Below are positions 39,146 through 48,868 of a DNA stretch of 64,000 bases, piece by piece. The stretch spans positions 109,502 through 173,501 of the forward strand of contig NZ_JACHLU010000010.1 of the NCBI RefSeq assembly GCF_014204625.1. The letters are read 5' to 3'. A program made the position numbers and the translations under genes. The DNA comes from Gillisella vitis (GTDB lineage Bacteria > Pseudomonadota > Alphaproteobacteria > Rhizobiales > Rhizobiaceae). Positions within the stretch are counted from its first letter, which is position 1; every line of letters begins with the position of its first letter. The notes under the pieces were generated by a model. The model saw only the letters and a program-made list of their open reading frames with translations, had not been told where the DNA came from and made no database searches.

Positions 39146-39991
39146 TTATGCGGCTTTTGCAACCGCATCAAAGGCCAGAAGTTTTTCCAGCAAACGTTCC
39201 AGATCACTCAGATAGACCATGTTGGGGCCATCTGATGGCGCATTATCCGGGTCTTGATGGGATTCGATAAATAAGCCAGCAACACCCACAGCGACGGCGG
39301 CACGTGCCAGTGTTTCAACAAATTCGCGCTGACCGCCACTCGATCCGCCTTGCCCGCCGGGCTGCTGCACCGAGTGAGTCGCATCAAAAATCACCGGCGC
39401 GCCAAAGCCTGCCATAATCGGCAACGAACGCATGTCAGACACAAGAGTGTTATAGCCAAAGGATGCGCCACGCTCGCACAGCATCACATTGGGATTGCCC
39501 GACAGCGTGATTTTTTCCATCACGTTTTTCATATCCCAAGGGGCCAGAAACTGGCCTTTCTTGATGTTAATGGCACGGCCCGTCCTGGCCGCAGCCACCA
39601 GAAGATCAGTTTGTCGGCACAAAAAGGCTGGAATTTGCAGCACGTCCACCACAGAAGCGACCTCGGCGCACTGATCTTCACTGTGAATATCGGTGATCAC
39701 CGGAAAGCCGAACTCCTTCTTGAGGTCTGCAAAAACCTGCAAGCCTTTTTCAATACCAATACCACGACCGGCCTTGAGCGATGTGCGATTGGCCTTATCA
39801 AAAGACGATTTATAGACAAGGCCAATGCCGAGCCTGTCGCAGATTTCCTTGATGCCGCCTGCCATCATGAAAGCGTGCTCGCGGCTTTCCATCTGGCAGG
39901 GGCCGCAAATCAGCGAAAAGCGGGCAGTATTCGAAAACGAAACCTGATGCTTGCCTTCGCCAATAACCACGGTGGAATTGGGTGACGTCAT
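39146..39991 (-). CDS. kdsA: 3-deoxy-8-phosphooctulonate synthase (KDO-8-P synthase)
   Basis: 281 residues. [84 protein letters not shown] are the conserved barrel segments. It condenses PEP with arabinose-5-phosphate for lipopolysaccharide inner core. The Cys in LICGPCQ and the Asp/His pattern should be compared to tell metal-dependent from metal-free types. The ATG overlaps the VOC gene stop by four bases. A 7-bp hairpin (TGCCAAT/ATTGGCA, 39121-39139) follows the stop. In many rhizobia pyrG precedes; here a VOC gene does. Confidence 0.98.
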   Translation of the reverse strand: MTSPNSTVVIGEGKHQVSFSNTARFSLICGPCQMESREHAFMMAGGIKEICDRLGIGLVYKSSFDKANRTSLKAGRGIGIEKGLQVFADLKKEFGFPVITDIHSEDQCAEVASVVDVLQIPAFLCRQTDLLVAAARTGRAINIKKGQFLAPWDMKNVMEKITLSGNPNVMLCERGASFGYNTLVSDMRSLPIMAGFGAPVIFDATHSVQQPGGQGGSSGGQREFVETLARAAVAVGVAGLFIESHQDPDNAPSDGPNMVYLSDLERLLEKLLAFDAVAKAA

Positions 39992-40842
39992 GGCGCATTC
40001 TCCTCAAACAGGAAGGCAACACCTTGTCCCGGTGCTGCCGGGACGGAAATGCCGTCCGGTGTTGTGACATGGTCAACGCCATTAGCAGTCAGGACGGCCG
40101 CTGTCACCTCAAGATCGGCAACAGCAAACACCAGCGCAAGTGCCACGAGACCACCGTTCACCGCAGCGCTCCCTCCAACCTCAACCGACAGATTCCGGGT
40201 ATCAAACGCATAACCGTTGGTGATAGCATGGCCATGCGTGCCCAAAACCGCCTTCATCAAGGCCTTGTGCCCTTCCTTAAGGTCAGCCTGAAGGAAAATA
40301 CGCTTCAGGCCCTTAACACCATTGGCATGAGCTTCAAGCGCTGCCCGATCAGACGGTAAAGGATTGAGCCGCTCGCAGGAAAATAGAAAAAACAGATTTT
40401 CCAAGGCATCAACAGCAAATGCCAGCCGAAAGCGACTGATTGATTCCTGGCCATTCGGCAGCATGACCGGGCGGGAAAACTCCAGCATATCACCGCCGCT
40501 GTAGCCCGCCTTCACAAATGCTGCATGATCCTCTTGCGCGTCCTCAGACTGGACAACAACGGCAGAAAGTCCCTCGCCTTGCTGCTGGCGAAATAAGTGG
40601 TCGCGTGCAATAAAAACATTGCCAGCTGCAATGGCTTCCTTTGCAACAGCGTCGTCCGCGACGGCCAAAGGCTCCAGATAGGTTTTGTCTGCCAAAAACA
40701 CGCAGGCATTGACCGTGCCAAAAGGATGAACGCCATTGGCGGCAACGGTGAAGCCAAGATCGTTGTAGCGCTTGCGTGCCACATCCATATCCGAAACGGG
40801 CAGGACCAGATGGTCAATCAAGCGACTGCTTTTCTGGGTCAT
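39988..40842 (-). CDS. VOC-superfamily (glyoxalase-like) protein
   Basis: 284 residues from ATG 40842; a GTG six codons upstream is an alternative. [28 protein letters not shown] and [21 protein letters not shown] open the first glyoxalase-like half, and the second, [24 protein letters not shown], shows a duplicated beta-alpha-beta fold (PF13468 type). His at HPFGT and Glu at YLEPL are possible metal ligands. Substrate unknown. Its stop overlaps the kdsA start by four bases, so they are translationally coupled, though no functional link is known. Confidence 0.85.
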   Translation of the reverse strand: MTQKSSRLIDHLVLPVSDMDVARKRYNDLGFTVAANGVHPFGTVNACVFLADKTYLEPLAVADDAVAKEAIAAGNVFIARDHLFRQQQGEGLSAVVVQSEDAQEDHAAFVKAGYSGGDMLEFSRPVMLPNGQESISRFRLAFAVDALENLFFLFSCERLNPLPSDRAALEAHANGVKGLKRIFLQADLKEGHKALMKAVLGTHGHAITNGYAFDTRNLSVEVGGSAAVNGGLVALALVFAVADLEVTAAVLTANGVDHVTTPDGISVPAAPGQGVAFLFEENAP

Positions 40843-41090
40843 GCCATTGTCTCGCTTCACATCCGTATGGGGTAATGTTGACCTTCAGGCGCGTGGCCTG
40901 CTTATACCATATCTGTTTCTCAAGACACGACATGTCATTTCTGGGGCTTTTGCATCATTTTTCACACACCGCATACATCAAAATACTGTAACTGATACAA
41001 TAGCAGACAGCGCAGAAGCCTTCGCTGGATGCGGATCATGGTTGTTGCAGAGCGACATCGGGACATCAAAAAACACTTGGCATAGAAGAC

Positions 41091-41891
41091 ATGGACATGA
41101 ACACAGTTTTCATTTTTTTTGGTGAGAGTTCAGGCTGGGTTGATCTGGCAACGGCATTTCTCTGCATTTTTGCAGTGGTCGCGGCTTGCCTCTCCGTGAT
41201 CCTCATCACCGTTGGATTGCTGTTCGAGTTTTTCAATGCCCGTCACCCTGAGCGCAAAATACAGAAAAACCGCACCAACAAACGCAAATGGAAAGAGCTT
41301 GCCCACGCGCCCGGCTCAATCGCCATTATTTCCTTCTGTTTCACCGGCGGGCTTTTTGCGCAGGCGATGGGCTGGACAATAACGCCATGGCCATTGAGCT
41401 GGTGGGCATCGCCGCTTTTGCTTGGCGCATCCATTGTGCTGTATGATGCCTGGTTTTACTGGATTCACCGCCTGCTTCACTGCAAACCATTTTATCGCTT
41501 TCATGCTTTGCACCACAAAAGCGTTGCGCCAACAGTGTGGACCAATCACCATGAAACGTTCACCGAGGCCTTTCTCAATCAGGCATTTTATCTGATCATC
41601 CCCTTTATTCTGCCCATTGCCTGGCCGATTCTCGTGGCGCAAAAACTCTATGATCAAATCAGTGGCATGGTGGGCCATGCTGGCTATGAGCATTTTGCCT
41701 CACCCGCCGGACGCCGACCCTTTCCCCTCGCCAGCACGGTGTTTCATGATCAGCATCATGGCCATTTTGCCTATAACTACGGCCATACATTTTCCGTGTG
41801 GGACCGGATGATGGGAACGCTCTACCCCAAATACGACGAAACTCTGGAGAGTTTCGAGGACAAGAAACCTCAAAACGGCGAGACATCATAA
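41091..41891 (+). CDS. Fatty acid hydroxylase/sterol desaturase superfamily membrane di-iron enzyme
   Basis: 266 residues with four or five membrane segments. The histidine boxes are HRLLH (about residue 126), HALHH, NHHETF and HDQHHGHF, the eight-His pattern of integral membrane di-iron hydroxylases and desaturases. FASPAGRRPFPLASTVFHDQHH and VWDRMMGTLYPKYDE are typical of the bacterial ERG3-like group. It would oxidise a membrane lipid, carotenoid or alkyl chain; the substrate cannot be seen. ATG 41097 is an equally possible start. Divergent from the VOC gene; ends in a bidirectional terminator-like hairpin. Confidence 0.88.
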   Translation: MDMNTVFIFFGESSGWVDLATAFLCIFAVVAACLSVILITVGLLFEFFNARHPERKIQKNRTNKRKWKELAHAPGSIAIISFCFTGGLFAQAMGWTITPWPLSWWASPLLLGASIVLYDAWFYWIHRLLHCKPFYRFHALHHKSVAPTVWTNHHETFTEAFLNQAFYLIIPFILPIAWPILVAQKLYDQISGMVGHAGYEHFASPAGRRPFPLASTVFHDQHHGHFAYNYGHTFSVWDRMMGTLYPKYDETLESFEDKKPQNGETS

Positions 41892-41905
41892 TCCCGCCGT
41901 TTTGA
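41872..41905. terminator. Bidirectional hairpin between convergent genes
   Basis: CAAAACGGCG (41872-41881) pairs perfectly with CGCCGTTTTG (41896-41905). It includes the last codons of the desaturase gene and lies just beyond the stop of the opposing gene. A/T-tracts flank the GC core on both strands. Confidence 0.7.
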
Positions 41906-41914
41906 GCATTTGCA

Positions 41915-42589
41915 TTACTTCAGGGCTGGCGGCGCAAAATCCAGCACATTTCTTGTGTAGCTCTCAACCACCATGCTGATGGGTGTGCCGTCTGGCAGGC
42001 TCAAAAGCGCCTTGTGCTGGATCACATGATCCGGGATCTCCAGCGGTTTTTCGCTTGCGGCCGGAATGCTTGCCCCCATATCCCATGCTTGCGGCAAAGG
42101 CTGCCACAGCAGCTCCGCAGAGATGGTATGGCGCTGGAAGTTCAAGGGCTTCACCACCCGCCCAAAAGCCGTATCCGTGGTTTCCAGTGTTTTGTTCATG
42201 TCATCGGTCAAGCGCGCTGGTACATACCAGTTGTCAGCATCCGACAACACCCGCTCACCACACATCAAACGCACGCGGCGATAGCCGACTTTGTCGGATT
42301 CACTCACCTTCAAGGCGCCGCGTATGTCTGCGGTCGCAGGTTTTTCCACACCCTTGACCGGCTCTGCAACGATCTTGGCATGTTCGGCCAGCTTATGGTC
42401 GCTGCACCACCGATCCAGCGTCAGAGTGGCGCTATCATGGCTGAGTAGATCAGCATTGAGCGTTTGCAAAACGGCCAGCGCCGCCAGCCGCGACACCGGC
42501 GTATCAGGCCAGGAAACCGGCTGGGCTGCAAAACTGACTGAAGACATCATCGTCGAGACAACCACTGCGGTTAAAAACAGGCTTCGCAT
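41915..42589 (-). CDS. Secreted protein of unknown function, possible chorismate-lyase-like fold
   Basis: 224 residues from ATG 42589. A clean signal peptide (MRSLFLTAVVVSTMMSSVSFA, cleavage before AQP) sends it to the periplasm. The middle holds YRRVRLMCGERVLSDADNWYVPARLT and TDTAFGRVVKPL, and the end IQHKALLSLPDGTPISMVVESYTRNVL. This pattern of a 'WYVP' block followed by 'LETTDTxFG' resembles the chorismate/UbiC-like superfamily, but I am not sure of it. No catalytic assignment is made. A PHO-box-like sequence lies about 65 bases before the start, which would make it a phosphate-starvation protein. Confidence 0.7.
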   Translation of the reverse strand: MRSLFLTAVVVSTMMSSVSFAAQPVSWPDTPVSRLAALAVLQTLNADLLSHDSATLTLDRWCSDHKLAEHAKIVAEPVKGVEKPATADIRGALKVSESDKVGYRRVRLMCGERVLSDADNWYVPARLTDDMNKTLETTDTAFGRVVKPLNFQRHTISAELLWQPLPQAWDMGASIPAASEKPLEIPDHVIQHKALLSLPDGTPISMVVESYTRNVLDFAPPALK

Positions 42590-42653
42590 ATAAGCTCCTG
42601 AAAGAATTAGATAATTCAAGGGATACCCCCTATATCCAATCCATCATGAGATC

Positions 42654-42671
42654 ATGACAAAGTGATGTCAG
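42654..42671 (-). promoter_or_regulatory. PHO-box-like direct repeat upstream of the secreted protein gene
   Basis: On the minus strand CTGACAT-CACT-TTGTCAT matches two PhoB half-sites (CTGTCAT) with the required 4-base spacer; each half differs by one base. It is 65 bases before the ATG at 42589. No good -10 follows at the ideal distance, so it is weaker than the box at 50.4 kb. Confidence 0.4.
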
Positions 42672-42728
42672 CCCCGGCCCGGGTTCCCGTTGGGAGCGTC
42701 AGCCGGAACTGGTCACATCGCGCGTTCG

Positions 42729-45700
42729 TCACTTCTGTTTTGCCATCTCCGCAAGCTGGGTCATGATGGTCGCGGCACCGGCCAGACGTTTTTCAGGCGT
42801 AGGCAGATCGCGGGTCAGGAACACGCTGTGGTCGGCACGAATTTTGGCCATGCTGCCCTGCTTGGCAATAAAGCCCACCAAAGCCGCAGGATTGGGGAAT
42901 TCGCGGTTGCGGAATTGCACCACAACGCCCTTCGGCCCGGCATCCAGCTTTTCGACATTGGCCTTACGGCAGAGCGCCTTGATGTAGACGATCTTCAGCA
43001 GGTTTTGCACTTCAATCGGCATGGTACCGAAGCGGTCAATCATCTCGGCCCCGAAGCCATCAATCTCGCTCAGCTCCGTCAATTCACCAAGGCGGCGGTA
43101 AAGGCCAAGGCGCAAATGCAGGTCTGGAACATAATTATCCGGGATCATCACCGAGGTGCCAACTTGAATTTGGGGCGACCAGCCGCTATCCACGACCTCG
43201 TCCTCGTCCTCGCCCTTCACTTCGGCAACGGCCTCCTCCAGCATCTGCTGGTAAAGCTCAAAGCCGACTTCCTTGATGTGGCCGGATTGTTCTTCACCCA
43301 GCAGATTGCCCGCGCCACGAATATCCAGATCGTGACTGGCCAGCTGGAAGCCAGCGCCCAGCGTATCCAGTGACTGCAACACTTTCAGACGCCGCTCGGC
43401 GCTGGCGGTCAATACCTTGTTCACCGGCAGCGTCAGCAGTGCAAAGGCCCGCACCTTGGAGCGGCCAACGCGGCCACGGATCTGATAGAGCTGGGCCAGG
43501 CCAAACATATCGGCGCGATGCACAATCAGCGTATTGGCGGTTGGCACATCAAGACCGGATTCGACGATGGTGGTGGAGAGCAGCACATCATAACGGCCCT
43601 CGTAGAAGGCATTCATAATGTCTTCCAGCTCGCCTGCGGCCATCTGGCCATGGGCAATCGCCACCCGCAATTCCGGCACATCGCTATCGAGGAATGCCTT
43701 GATGTCAGCAAGATCCGCCAGACGCGGGCAGACATAAAAGCTCTGGCCACCACGATAATGCTCACGCATCAAGGTTTCGCGGATCACCAGCCCATCAAAC
43801 GGCGAAATAAAGGTGCGCACCGCCATACGGTCCACCGGCGGCGTGGTGATCAGCGAGAGTTCGCGCACGCCGGTCATAGCCAATTGCAATGTGCGCGGGA
43901 TAGGCGTTGCCGACAGTGTCAGCACATGCACATCCGATTTCAACTCTTTCAGCCGTTCCTTGTGCTTGACGCCGAAATGCTGCTCTTCATCGATGATCAA
44001 AAGGCCGAGATTTGCGAATTTGATGCCCGCGCCAAGCAGCGCATGGGTGCCCACCACAATATCGGTTTTGCCTTCGGCCACTTCCTTCTTCACCAAATTC
44101 AGCTCTTTGGTGCCCACAAGCCGCGATGCCTGCTGAATGCGGATCGGCAGATCGCGGAAACGCTCGGAAAATGTCTTGAAATGCTGGCGGGCCAGAAGCG
44201 TCGTCGGTACCACCACCGCCACCTGAATGCCATTCATGGCAGCGATGAAGGCGGCGCGCAGAGCCACTTCGGTCTTGCCAAAGCCTACGTCGCCGCAAAC
44301 CAGCCGGTCCATCGGGCGGCCAGCGCCAAGATCACCGCGCACGGCTTCAATGGCGCTCATCTGGTCTTCCGTTTCATCATAGGGGAAACGGGCGGCAAAT
44401 TCGTCGTAGAAACCTTCCGTGGTGGCCAGCACCGGAGCCGAGCGCATCATGCGTTCGGCAGCAATGCGGATGAGGCCGCCTGCCATATCCAGCAATTGCT
44501 TTTTCAGCTTGGCCTTGCGCATTTGCCATGCGCCGCCGCCGAGCTTGTCCAGTTGCGCCTCGCTGCCTTCCGAGCCATAGCGTGACAGCAGATCAATGTT
44601 TTCGACCGGCAGAAACAGCTTGGCCTCATCGGCATATTGCAGCTCAAGGCAGGCGTGCTGGCCACCTGCGGCCTGAATGGTGCGTAGGCCCACAAACCGG
44701 CCAATACCGTGCTCGGCATGAACGACAATTGAGCCTTCATCCAACCCGGCGACTTCCGAGATAAAATCGGCAGCCCGCTTGCGGCGCTTGACGCGGCGCA
44801 CCATGCGGTCGCCGAGAATATCCTGCTCGCCCACGACCACCAGATCACTGGCTTCAAACCCGCCTTCAAGGCTGAGAACAGCCGCCGCCGCCTCGCCCTT
44901 CTTGAGCTTCTCCAGATCGTCTAGCCGGGAGATATTTTTCAGCCGTTCCAGCCCATGCTCGTTGAGCACCTGCAACAGACGGTCCAGCGAGCCTTCCGAC
45001 CAGCCGGTGATGAGAACTTTGGAGCCAGCGGCGCGCTTGTCGGCGATATATTTGACAGCTTGGGTAAAGACGTTGGTGCGCTCGCCTTCCTCCTGCTTTT
45101 CGGCAGATGCCGCCTTGGCCCAGCGCGGACCGGAGCGGGCAGAAATATCGATGATCTTGCGCGAATCCGCTGCCATTTCCGCAAAAGGCGTCAACCGAAC
45201 AGGATTGAGCGCATCCAGCGCCTTGGAAAAATCGGCAGCACCGAGATAAAGATATTCCGGCGGAATTGGCTTATAGGGCGCGCCTTGGGCCAGATGACCC
45301 TTGCCCGGCGTGGCCGAATCCAGTCGCGCTTCATAATAATCGCGGATCAGTTTGGCGCGTTCTTCTGCCGATTCGCGCACCGTGTGATCGGTAACGATCA
45401 GAAAATCCTTGAGGTAGTCGAACACCGTTTCCAGCTTTTCGTAGAAAAGCGGCAGCCAATGTTCCATGCCCGCATAGCGGCGCCCCTCAGAGACTGCGGT
45501 GTACAGAGCATCATCACGGGTGGAGGCCCCAAACAGCGAAAGATAGTTCTTGCGAAACCGGCCAATGGTTTCCGGTGTCAGCGTCACCTCGCTCATCGGG
45601 TTCAAACTCAACTCGCGCACCTGCGCAATGGTGCGCTGGCTGGCGGGGTCAAAGCTGCGGATGGTTTCCAGCGTATCGCCAAAGAAATCCAGCCGCACCG

Positions 45701-46247
45701 GCTCTTCCGAGCCGGGCAAAAACACATCGAGAATACCGCCGCGCACGGCATATTCGCCCACTTCGCGCACGGTTGCGACGCGATCAAAACCATTACGCTC
45801 TAGCCGTGCCGCAATATCATCCATCCGCACCTGATTGCCGGGGCGGGCCGAGAAAGACAGACTGTCAATGACCTCCGCTGGCACCATTTTTTGCAGCATG
45901 GCATTGGCGGTAACGAGAACAATCGCCGGATGCGGCTTTTTGGAATGCGCTATCAAGCCCGTAAGCGCCGAAAGCCGCTTTGCGGAAATATCAGCGCTGG
46001 GCGATACCCGGTCATAGGGCAAGCAATCCCAGGCGGGCATGGACAGCACGGGAATGTCTGGTGCGCAAAAGCTGAGCATCTGCTCAATATCAGCCATACG
46101 GCTTGAATCGGAGAGCAGATAAGCCACCGGCCTGCCCTGTCTGGCCAGTTCTGCCACCAGAAAGGCATCCATGCCATCCGGCACAGGCGACAGGGTGACA
46201 GGCACCTTGGAGGCTGCCGCTTTTTTCGCATCAAACAGGGAAATCAT
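42729..46247 (-). CDS. mfd: Transcription-repair coupling factor Mfd
   Basis: 1172 residues, full length. UvrB-homology N-terminal modules (ALTGLIAHSKKPHPAIVLVTANAMLQ is in this part), the CarD-like RNA polymerase-interacting domain (GSIVVHAEHGIGRFVGL), then the RecG-like translocase with VCGDVGFGKTEVALRA (Walker A), IIDEEQHFGVKHKERL (motif II), TATPIPRTLQLAM and SRVGRSKVRAFALL-type motif VI (RGRVGRSKVRAF), and a C-terminal TRCF domain. It removes RNA polymerase stalled at lesions and recruits UvrA. Its ATG overlaps the sdhE stop by one base (TAATG). UvrB is also encoded in this window. Confidence 0.98.
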   Translation of the reverse strand: MISLFDAKKAAASKVPVTLSPVPDGMDAFLVAELARQGRPVAYLLSDSSRMADIEQMLSFCAPDIPVLSMPAWDCLPYDRVSPSADISAKRLSALTGLIAHSKKPHPAIVLVTANAMLQKMVPAEVIDSLSFSARPGNQVRMDDIAARLERNGFDRVATVREVGEYAVRGGILDVFLPGSEEPVRLDFFGDTLETIRSFDPASQRTIAQVRELSLNPMSEVTLTPETIGRFRKNYLSLFGASTRDDALYTAVSEGRRYAGMEHWLPLFYEKLETVFDYLKDFLIVTDHTVRESAEERAKLIRDYYEARLDSATPGKGHLAQGAPYKPIPPEYLYLGAADFSKALDALNPVRLTPFAEMAADSRKIIDISARSGPRWAKAASAEKQEEGERTNVFTQAVKYIADKRAAGSKVLITGWSEGSLDRLLQVLNEHGLERLKNISRLDDLEKLKKGEAAAAVLSLEGGFEASDLVVVGEQDILGDRMVRRVKRRKRAADFISEVAGLDEGSIVVHAEHGIGRFVGLRTIQAAGGQHACLELQYADEAKLFLPVENIDLLSRYGSEGSEAQLDKLGGGAWQMRKAKLKKQLLDMAGGLIRIAAERMMRSAPVLATTEGFYDEFAARFPYDETEDQMSAIEAVRGDLGAGRPMDRLVCGDVGFGKTEVALRAAFIAAMNGIQVAVVVPTTLLARQHFKTFSERFRDLPIRIQQASRLVGTKELNLVKKEVAEGKTDIVVGTHALLGAGIKFANLGLLIIDEEQHFGVKHKERLKELKSDVHVLTLSATPIPRTLQLAMTGVRELSLITTPPVDRMAVRTFISPFDGLVIRETLMREHYRGGQSFYVCPRLADLADIKAFLDSDVPELRVAIAHGQMAAGELEDIMNAFYEGRYDVLLSTTIVESGLDVPTANTLIVHRADMFGLAQLYQIRGRVGRSKVRAFALLTLPVNKVLTASAERRLKVLQSLDTLGAGFQLASHDLDIRGAGNLLGEEQSGHIKEVGFELYQQMLEEAVAEVKGEDEDEVVDSGWSPQIQVGTSVMIPDNYVPDLHLRLGLYRRLGELTELSEIDGFGAEMIDRFGTMPIEVQNLLKIVYIKALCRKANVEKLDAGPKGVVVQFRNREFPNPAALVGFIAKQGSMAKIRADHSVFLTRDLPTPEKRLAGAATIMTQLAEMAKQK

Positions 46248-46543
46248 TATTCAACCACGGGCGAGAAATCAGGACGGATAGCGGCAATGCGGGTAAACAA
46301 TGCACCTTGGATATGAGCAGGGGTTTCTTCGGCCCCCGTCACCCATTTCACCAGATCATTGTCTTCCTCGGCCATGATCCGTTCCAGCTCATCCAGATCA
46401 GTATCGCTCAACGTGGCAATTTCAGCCTCGGCAAATTGGCCCAGCACCAGATCCATCTCGCGGATACCGCGATGCCAACAGCGAAACAGAATACGCCTGC
46501 GGCGAGGATCAAGATCAGAGCTGCTACGAACCAAACCAGTCAT
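46247..46543 (-). CDS. sdhE: FAD assembly factor SdhE (succinate dehydrogenase assembly factor 2 family)
   Basis: 98 residues, five-helix DUF339 fold. RRRRILFRCWHRGIREMDLVLGQF contains the signature RGxxE/D (here RGIREMD) that binds SdhA during covalent flavinylation; LDELERIMAEEDNDLVKWV follows. Located directly before mfd with a one-base overlap and divergent from recG, a rhizobial arrangement. Start ATG 46543. The functional link with mfd is unclear, so it is probably only a positional partnership. Confidence 0.93.
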   Translation of the reverse strand: MTGLVRSSSDLDPRRRRILFRCWHRGIREMDLVLGQFAEAEIATLSDTDLDELERIMAEEDNDLVKWVTGAEETPAHIQGALFTRIAAIRPDFSPVVE

Positions 46544-46574
46544 TGGGCATACCTTCCTGTTGATGCGTCTCTAT

Positions 46575-46669
46575 AGAACCATTCCGTTAAAAACGGAAAG
46601 GTTCTAAGTTGTTTGTTTTTACGCATTTCCGGACGCAAAACCGCTGAACACTTTTGCTGGAAATGCTCT
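46575..46669. repeat. Two-palindrome intergenic element (RIME-like) between sdhE and recG
   Basis: Palindrome A: AGAACC-A-TTCCGTT (46575-46588) with AACGGAA-A-GGTTCT (46592-46605). Palindrome B: GCATTTCC (46623-46630) with GGAAATGC (46659-46666), and inner GCAAAA with TTTTGC. The B half is very close to the common rhizobial repeat whose minus strand starts AGAGCATTTCCAGCAAAAG. Confidence 0.85.
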
Positions 46670-46734
46670 ATAACCTCTGCAATTCAACTTGTCAGCCTTG
46701 CATTGCGCTCCAAGTCGCTCCATTTTCACCCATC

Positions 46735-48840
46735 ATGCGCCCAACCATACTTGATCCACTTTTTGCATCCGTCTCAACGCTTTCCGGCGTGGGGCCGAAG
46801 CTTGCGCAATTGCTGGCAACCCTGCTTGGAGCCGAAGACGCCGATGACGCCCGCGTAGTGGATTTGCTCTATCTGGCCCCGCAGCGGCTGATTGATCGGC
46901 GCAACCAACCCGGCATTGCTCGCGCGTCGCAAGGAGCCATTGTGACGGTGACAGGCCGGGTGGATAGGCACATGCCCCCGCCACGGGACAACAAAAGCGC
47001 GCCCTATCGCGTGTTTTTGCATGACGAGACGGGAGAAATGGCGCTGACCTTCTTCCGCGCCAAGGGGGCATGGCTGGAAAAGGCGCTGCCTGTTGATGAA
47101 ATCGTCACGGTGTCTGGCAAGGTAGACTGGTTTAATGGCCGCGCCTCGATGGTGCATCCCGATTTTATGGTCAAAGCCAGTGAGGCCGCGAATATGCCGC
47201 TGGTGGAGCCGGTCTATCCGCTCACCGCTGGCCTCTCTCCCAAAGTGCTGCGCAAGGCTATAGATCATGCGGTGGAACGCCTGCCGGAGCTTCCCGAATG
47301 GATTGATCCGGCTTTGTTTGCTAAACAGGGGTTTGCCAGCGCCAAAGCCAGTTTTGAGCGGCTGCATAGCCCCCGCGATGAAAAGGACGTGGACCCTCAA
47401 GCCCCTGCCCGCCGCCGTTTGGCCTATGATGAATTTCTGGCAGGCCAAGTGTCGCTGGCCTTGGTGCGGCAGCGCTTACGCAAGGTGGCAGGCACCCCCG
47501 TGACACCAACGGGTGTTTTAAGCGGTGCCATTCTCGGCTCCCTGCCCTTTACGCCCACGAATAGCCAGAAAGAGGCTGTTGCCGATATTTTAAAAGACAT
47601 GCAAAGCGACAGCCGCATGCTGCGTCTTGTGCAAGGCGATGTCGGTGCTGGTAAAACGCTGGTCGCCTTACTGGCCATGGCCGCCGTGGTGGAATGTGGC
47701 GGACAGGCGGTGCTGATGGCCCCGACCGAAATTCTCGCCCGCCAGCATCACGCGACGATTGCCAAAATGGTCGCCTCCGCAGGTATCACGCTGGATGTGC
47801 TGACAGGCCGCACCAAGGGCAAGGAGCGCGAGGCCATTCTGGAGCGCGTCGCCTCTGGCGAGACCCAGATCATCATTGGCACCCATGCGCTGTTTCAAGA
47901 TACGGTGGTCTATAAAAACCTGATGCTGGCGGTGGTGGATGAGCAACATCGCTTTGGTGTGCACCAACGCTTGCGCCTGACGGCCAAGGGCATTTCCCCG
48001 CATATGCTGGTGATGACCGCAACCCCCATTCCGCGCACACTGGTGCTGGCCGCCTTTGGCGATATGGATGTGTCGAAGCTGACTGAGAAGCCAGCAGGCC
48101 GCAAGCCGATCCAGACCGTCACAGTGCCCACCGAGCGCATTGGCGATATTGTGGGCCGGTTGCGCAGCGCCATTGCCGATGGCAAAAAAGCCTATTGGAT
48201 ATGCCCGCTGGTGGAAGAAACGGAAGAATCCGAGCTAATGTCCGCCGAAGAGCGCCATGACACTTTAGCCCGCTCCATCAAAGCACCGGTTGGCCTCGTG
48301 CATGGCCGCATGACGGGCGCGGAGAAAGACGCCGCCATGCTGGCGTTCAAGACCGGAGAAACCCGGCTGCTGGTGGCCACCACGGTGGTGGAAGTGGGCG
48401 TGGATGTACCCGACGCCACCATTATGGTGATTGAACATGCCGAACGTTTTGGTCTGGCGCAGTTGCACCAGTTGCGCGGCCGCGTTGGGCGTGGAGCCGA
48501 AGCGTCGTCCTGCATCCTGCTCTACAAGGGACCGCTCAGCGAAAACGGCAAAGCACGACTCTCCATCCTGCGCGACAGTGAAGACGGGTTTCTGATTGCC
48601 GAGGAAGATTTGAAACTGCGCGGCGAAGGCGAGCTTCTTGGCACCCGCCAATCCGGCACGCCCGGCTTTCGCATTGCCAGCATGGAAGCCCATGCCGACC
48701 TTCTGGAAATTGCCCGCAAGGACGCCGCCTACCTGCTGGACCGCGACCCGGATTTAACCTCGGAGCGCGGCGAAGCTGTGCGAACGCTGCTCTATCTGCT
48801 GCGGCGGGATGAGGCTGTAAGGTTTCTGCGGGCCGGTTAG
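46735..48840 (+). CDS. recG: ATP-dependent DNA helicase RecG
   Basis: 701 residues from ATG 46735 (MRPTILDPLFASVSTLSGVGPK); an open stretch upstream is the repeat element. Wedge/OB domain (VTVTGRVDRHMPPPRDNKSA), then the helicase motor: VQGDVGAGKTLVALLAMAA (Walker A), VVDEQHRFGVHQRLRL (motif II), TATPIPRTLVLAAFGDMDVS and LRGRVGRGAEASSCIL (motif VI), and a TLP-like C-terminus. It regresses stalled forks and processes recombination intermediates. Divergent from sdhE-mfd. A 9-bp GC-rich hairpin starts within its last codons. Confidence 0.98.
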   Translation: MRPTILDPLFASVSTLSGVGPKLAQLLATLLGAEDADDARVVDLLYLAPQRLIDRRNQPGIARASQGAIVTVTGRVDRHMPPPRDNKSAPYRVFLHDETGEMALTFFRAKGAWLEKALPVDEIVTVSGKVDWFNGRASMVHPDFMVKASEAANMPLVEPVYPLTAGLSPKVLRKAIDHAVERLPELPEWIDPALFAKQGFASAKASFERLHSPRDEKDVDPQAPARRRLAYDEFLAGQVSLALVRQRLRKVAGTPVTPTGVLSGAILGSLPFTPTNSQKEAVADILKDMQSDSRMLRLVQGDVGAGKTLVALLAMAAVVECGGQAVLMAPTEILARQHHATIAKMVASAGITLDVLTGRTKGKEREAILERVASGETQIIIGTHALFQDTVVYKNLMLAVVDEQHRFGVHQRLRLTAKGISPHMLVMTATPIPRTLVLAAFGDMDVSKLTEKPAGRKPIQTVTVPTERIGDIVGRLRSAIADGKKAYWICPLVEETEESELMSAEERHDTLARSIKAPVGLVHGRMTGAEKDAAMLAFKTGETRLLVATTVVEVGVDVPDATIMVIEHAERFGLAQLHQLRGRVGRGAEASSCILLYKGPLSENGKARLSILRDSEDGFLIAEEDLKLRGEGELLGTRQSGTPGFRIASMEAHADLLEIARKDAAYLLDRDPDLTSERGEAVRTLLYLLRRDEAVRFLRAG

Positions 48841-48862
48841 GCCATTACCATGTCCGGCCCGC
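48828..48862. terminator. GC-rich hairpin between convergent recG and the phytase-like gene
   Basis: GCGGGCCGG (48828-48836) pairs perfectly with CCGGCCCGC (48854-48862), followed on the plus strand by AAAATTTT. It contains the end of recG and probably terminates both transcripts. Confidence 0.75.
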
Positions 48863-48868
48863 AAAATT

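Noticed and set aside
46544..46734. A LexA site between sdhE and recG
   Set aside because: GAAC and GTTC sequences there belong to the arms of the repeat palindrome and lack the N7 spacing.
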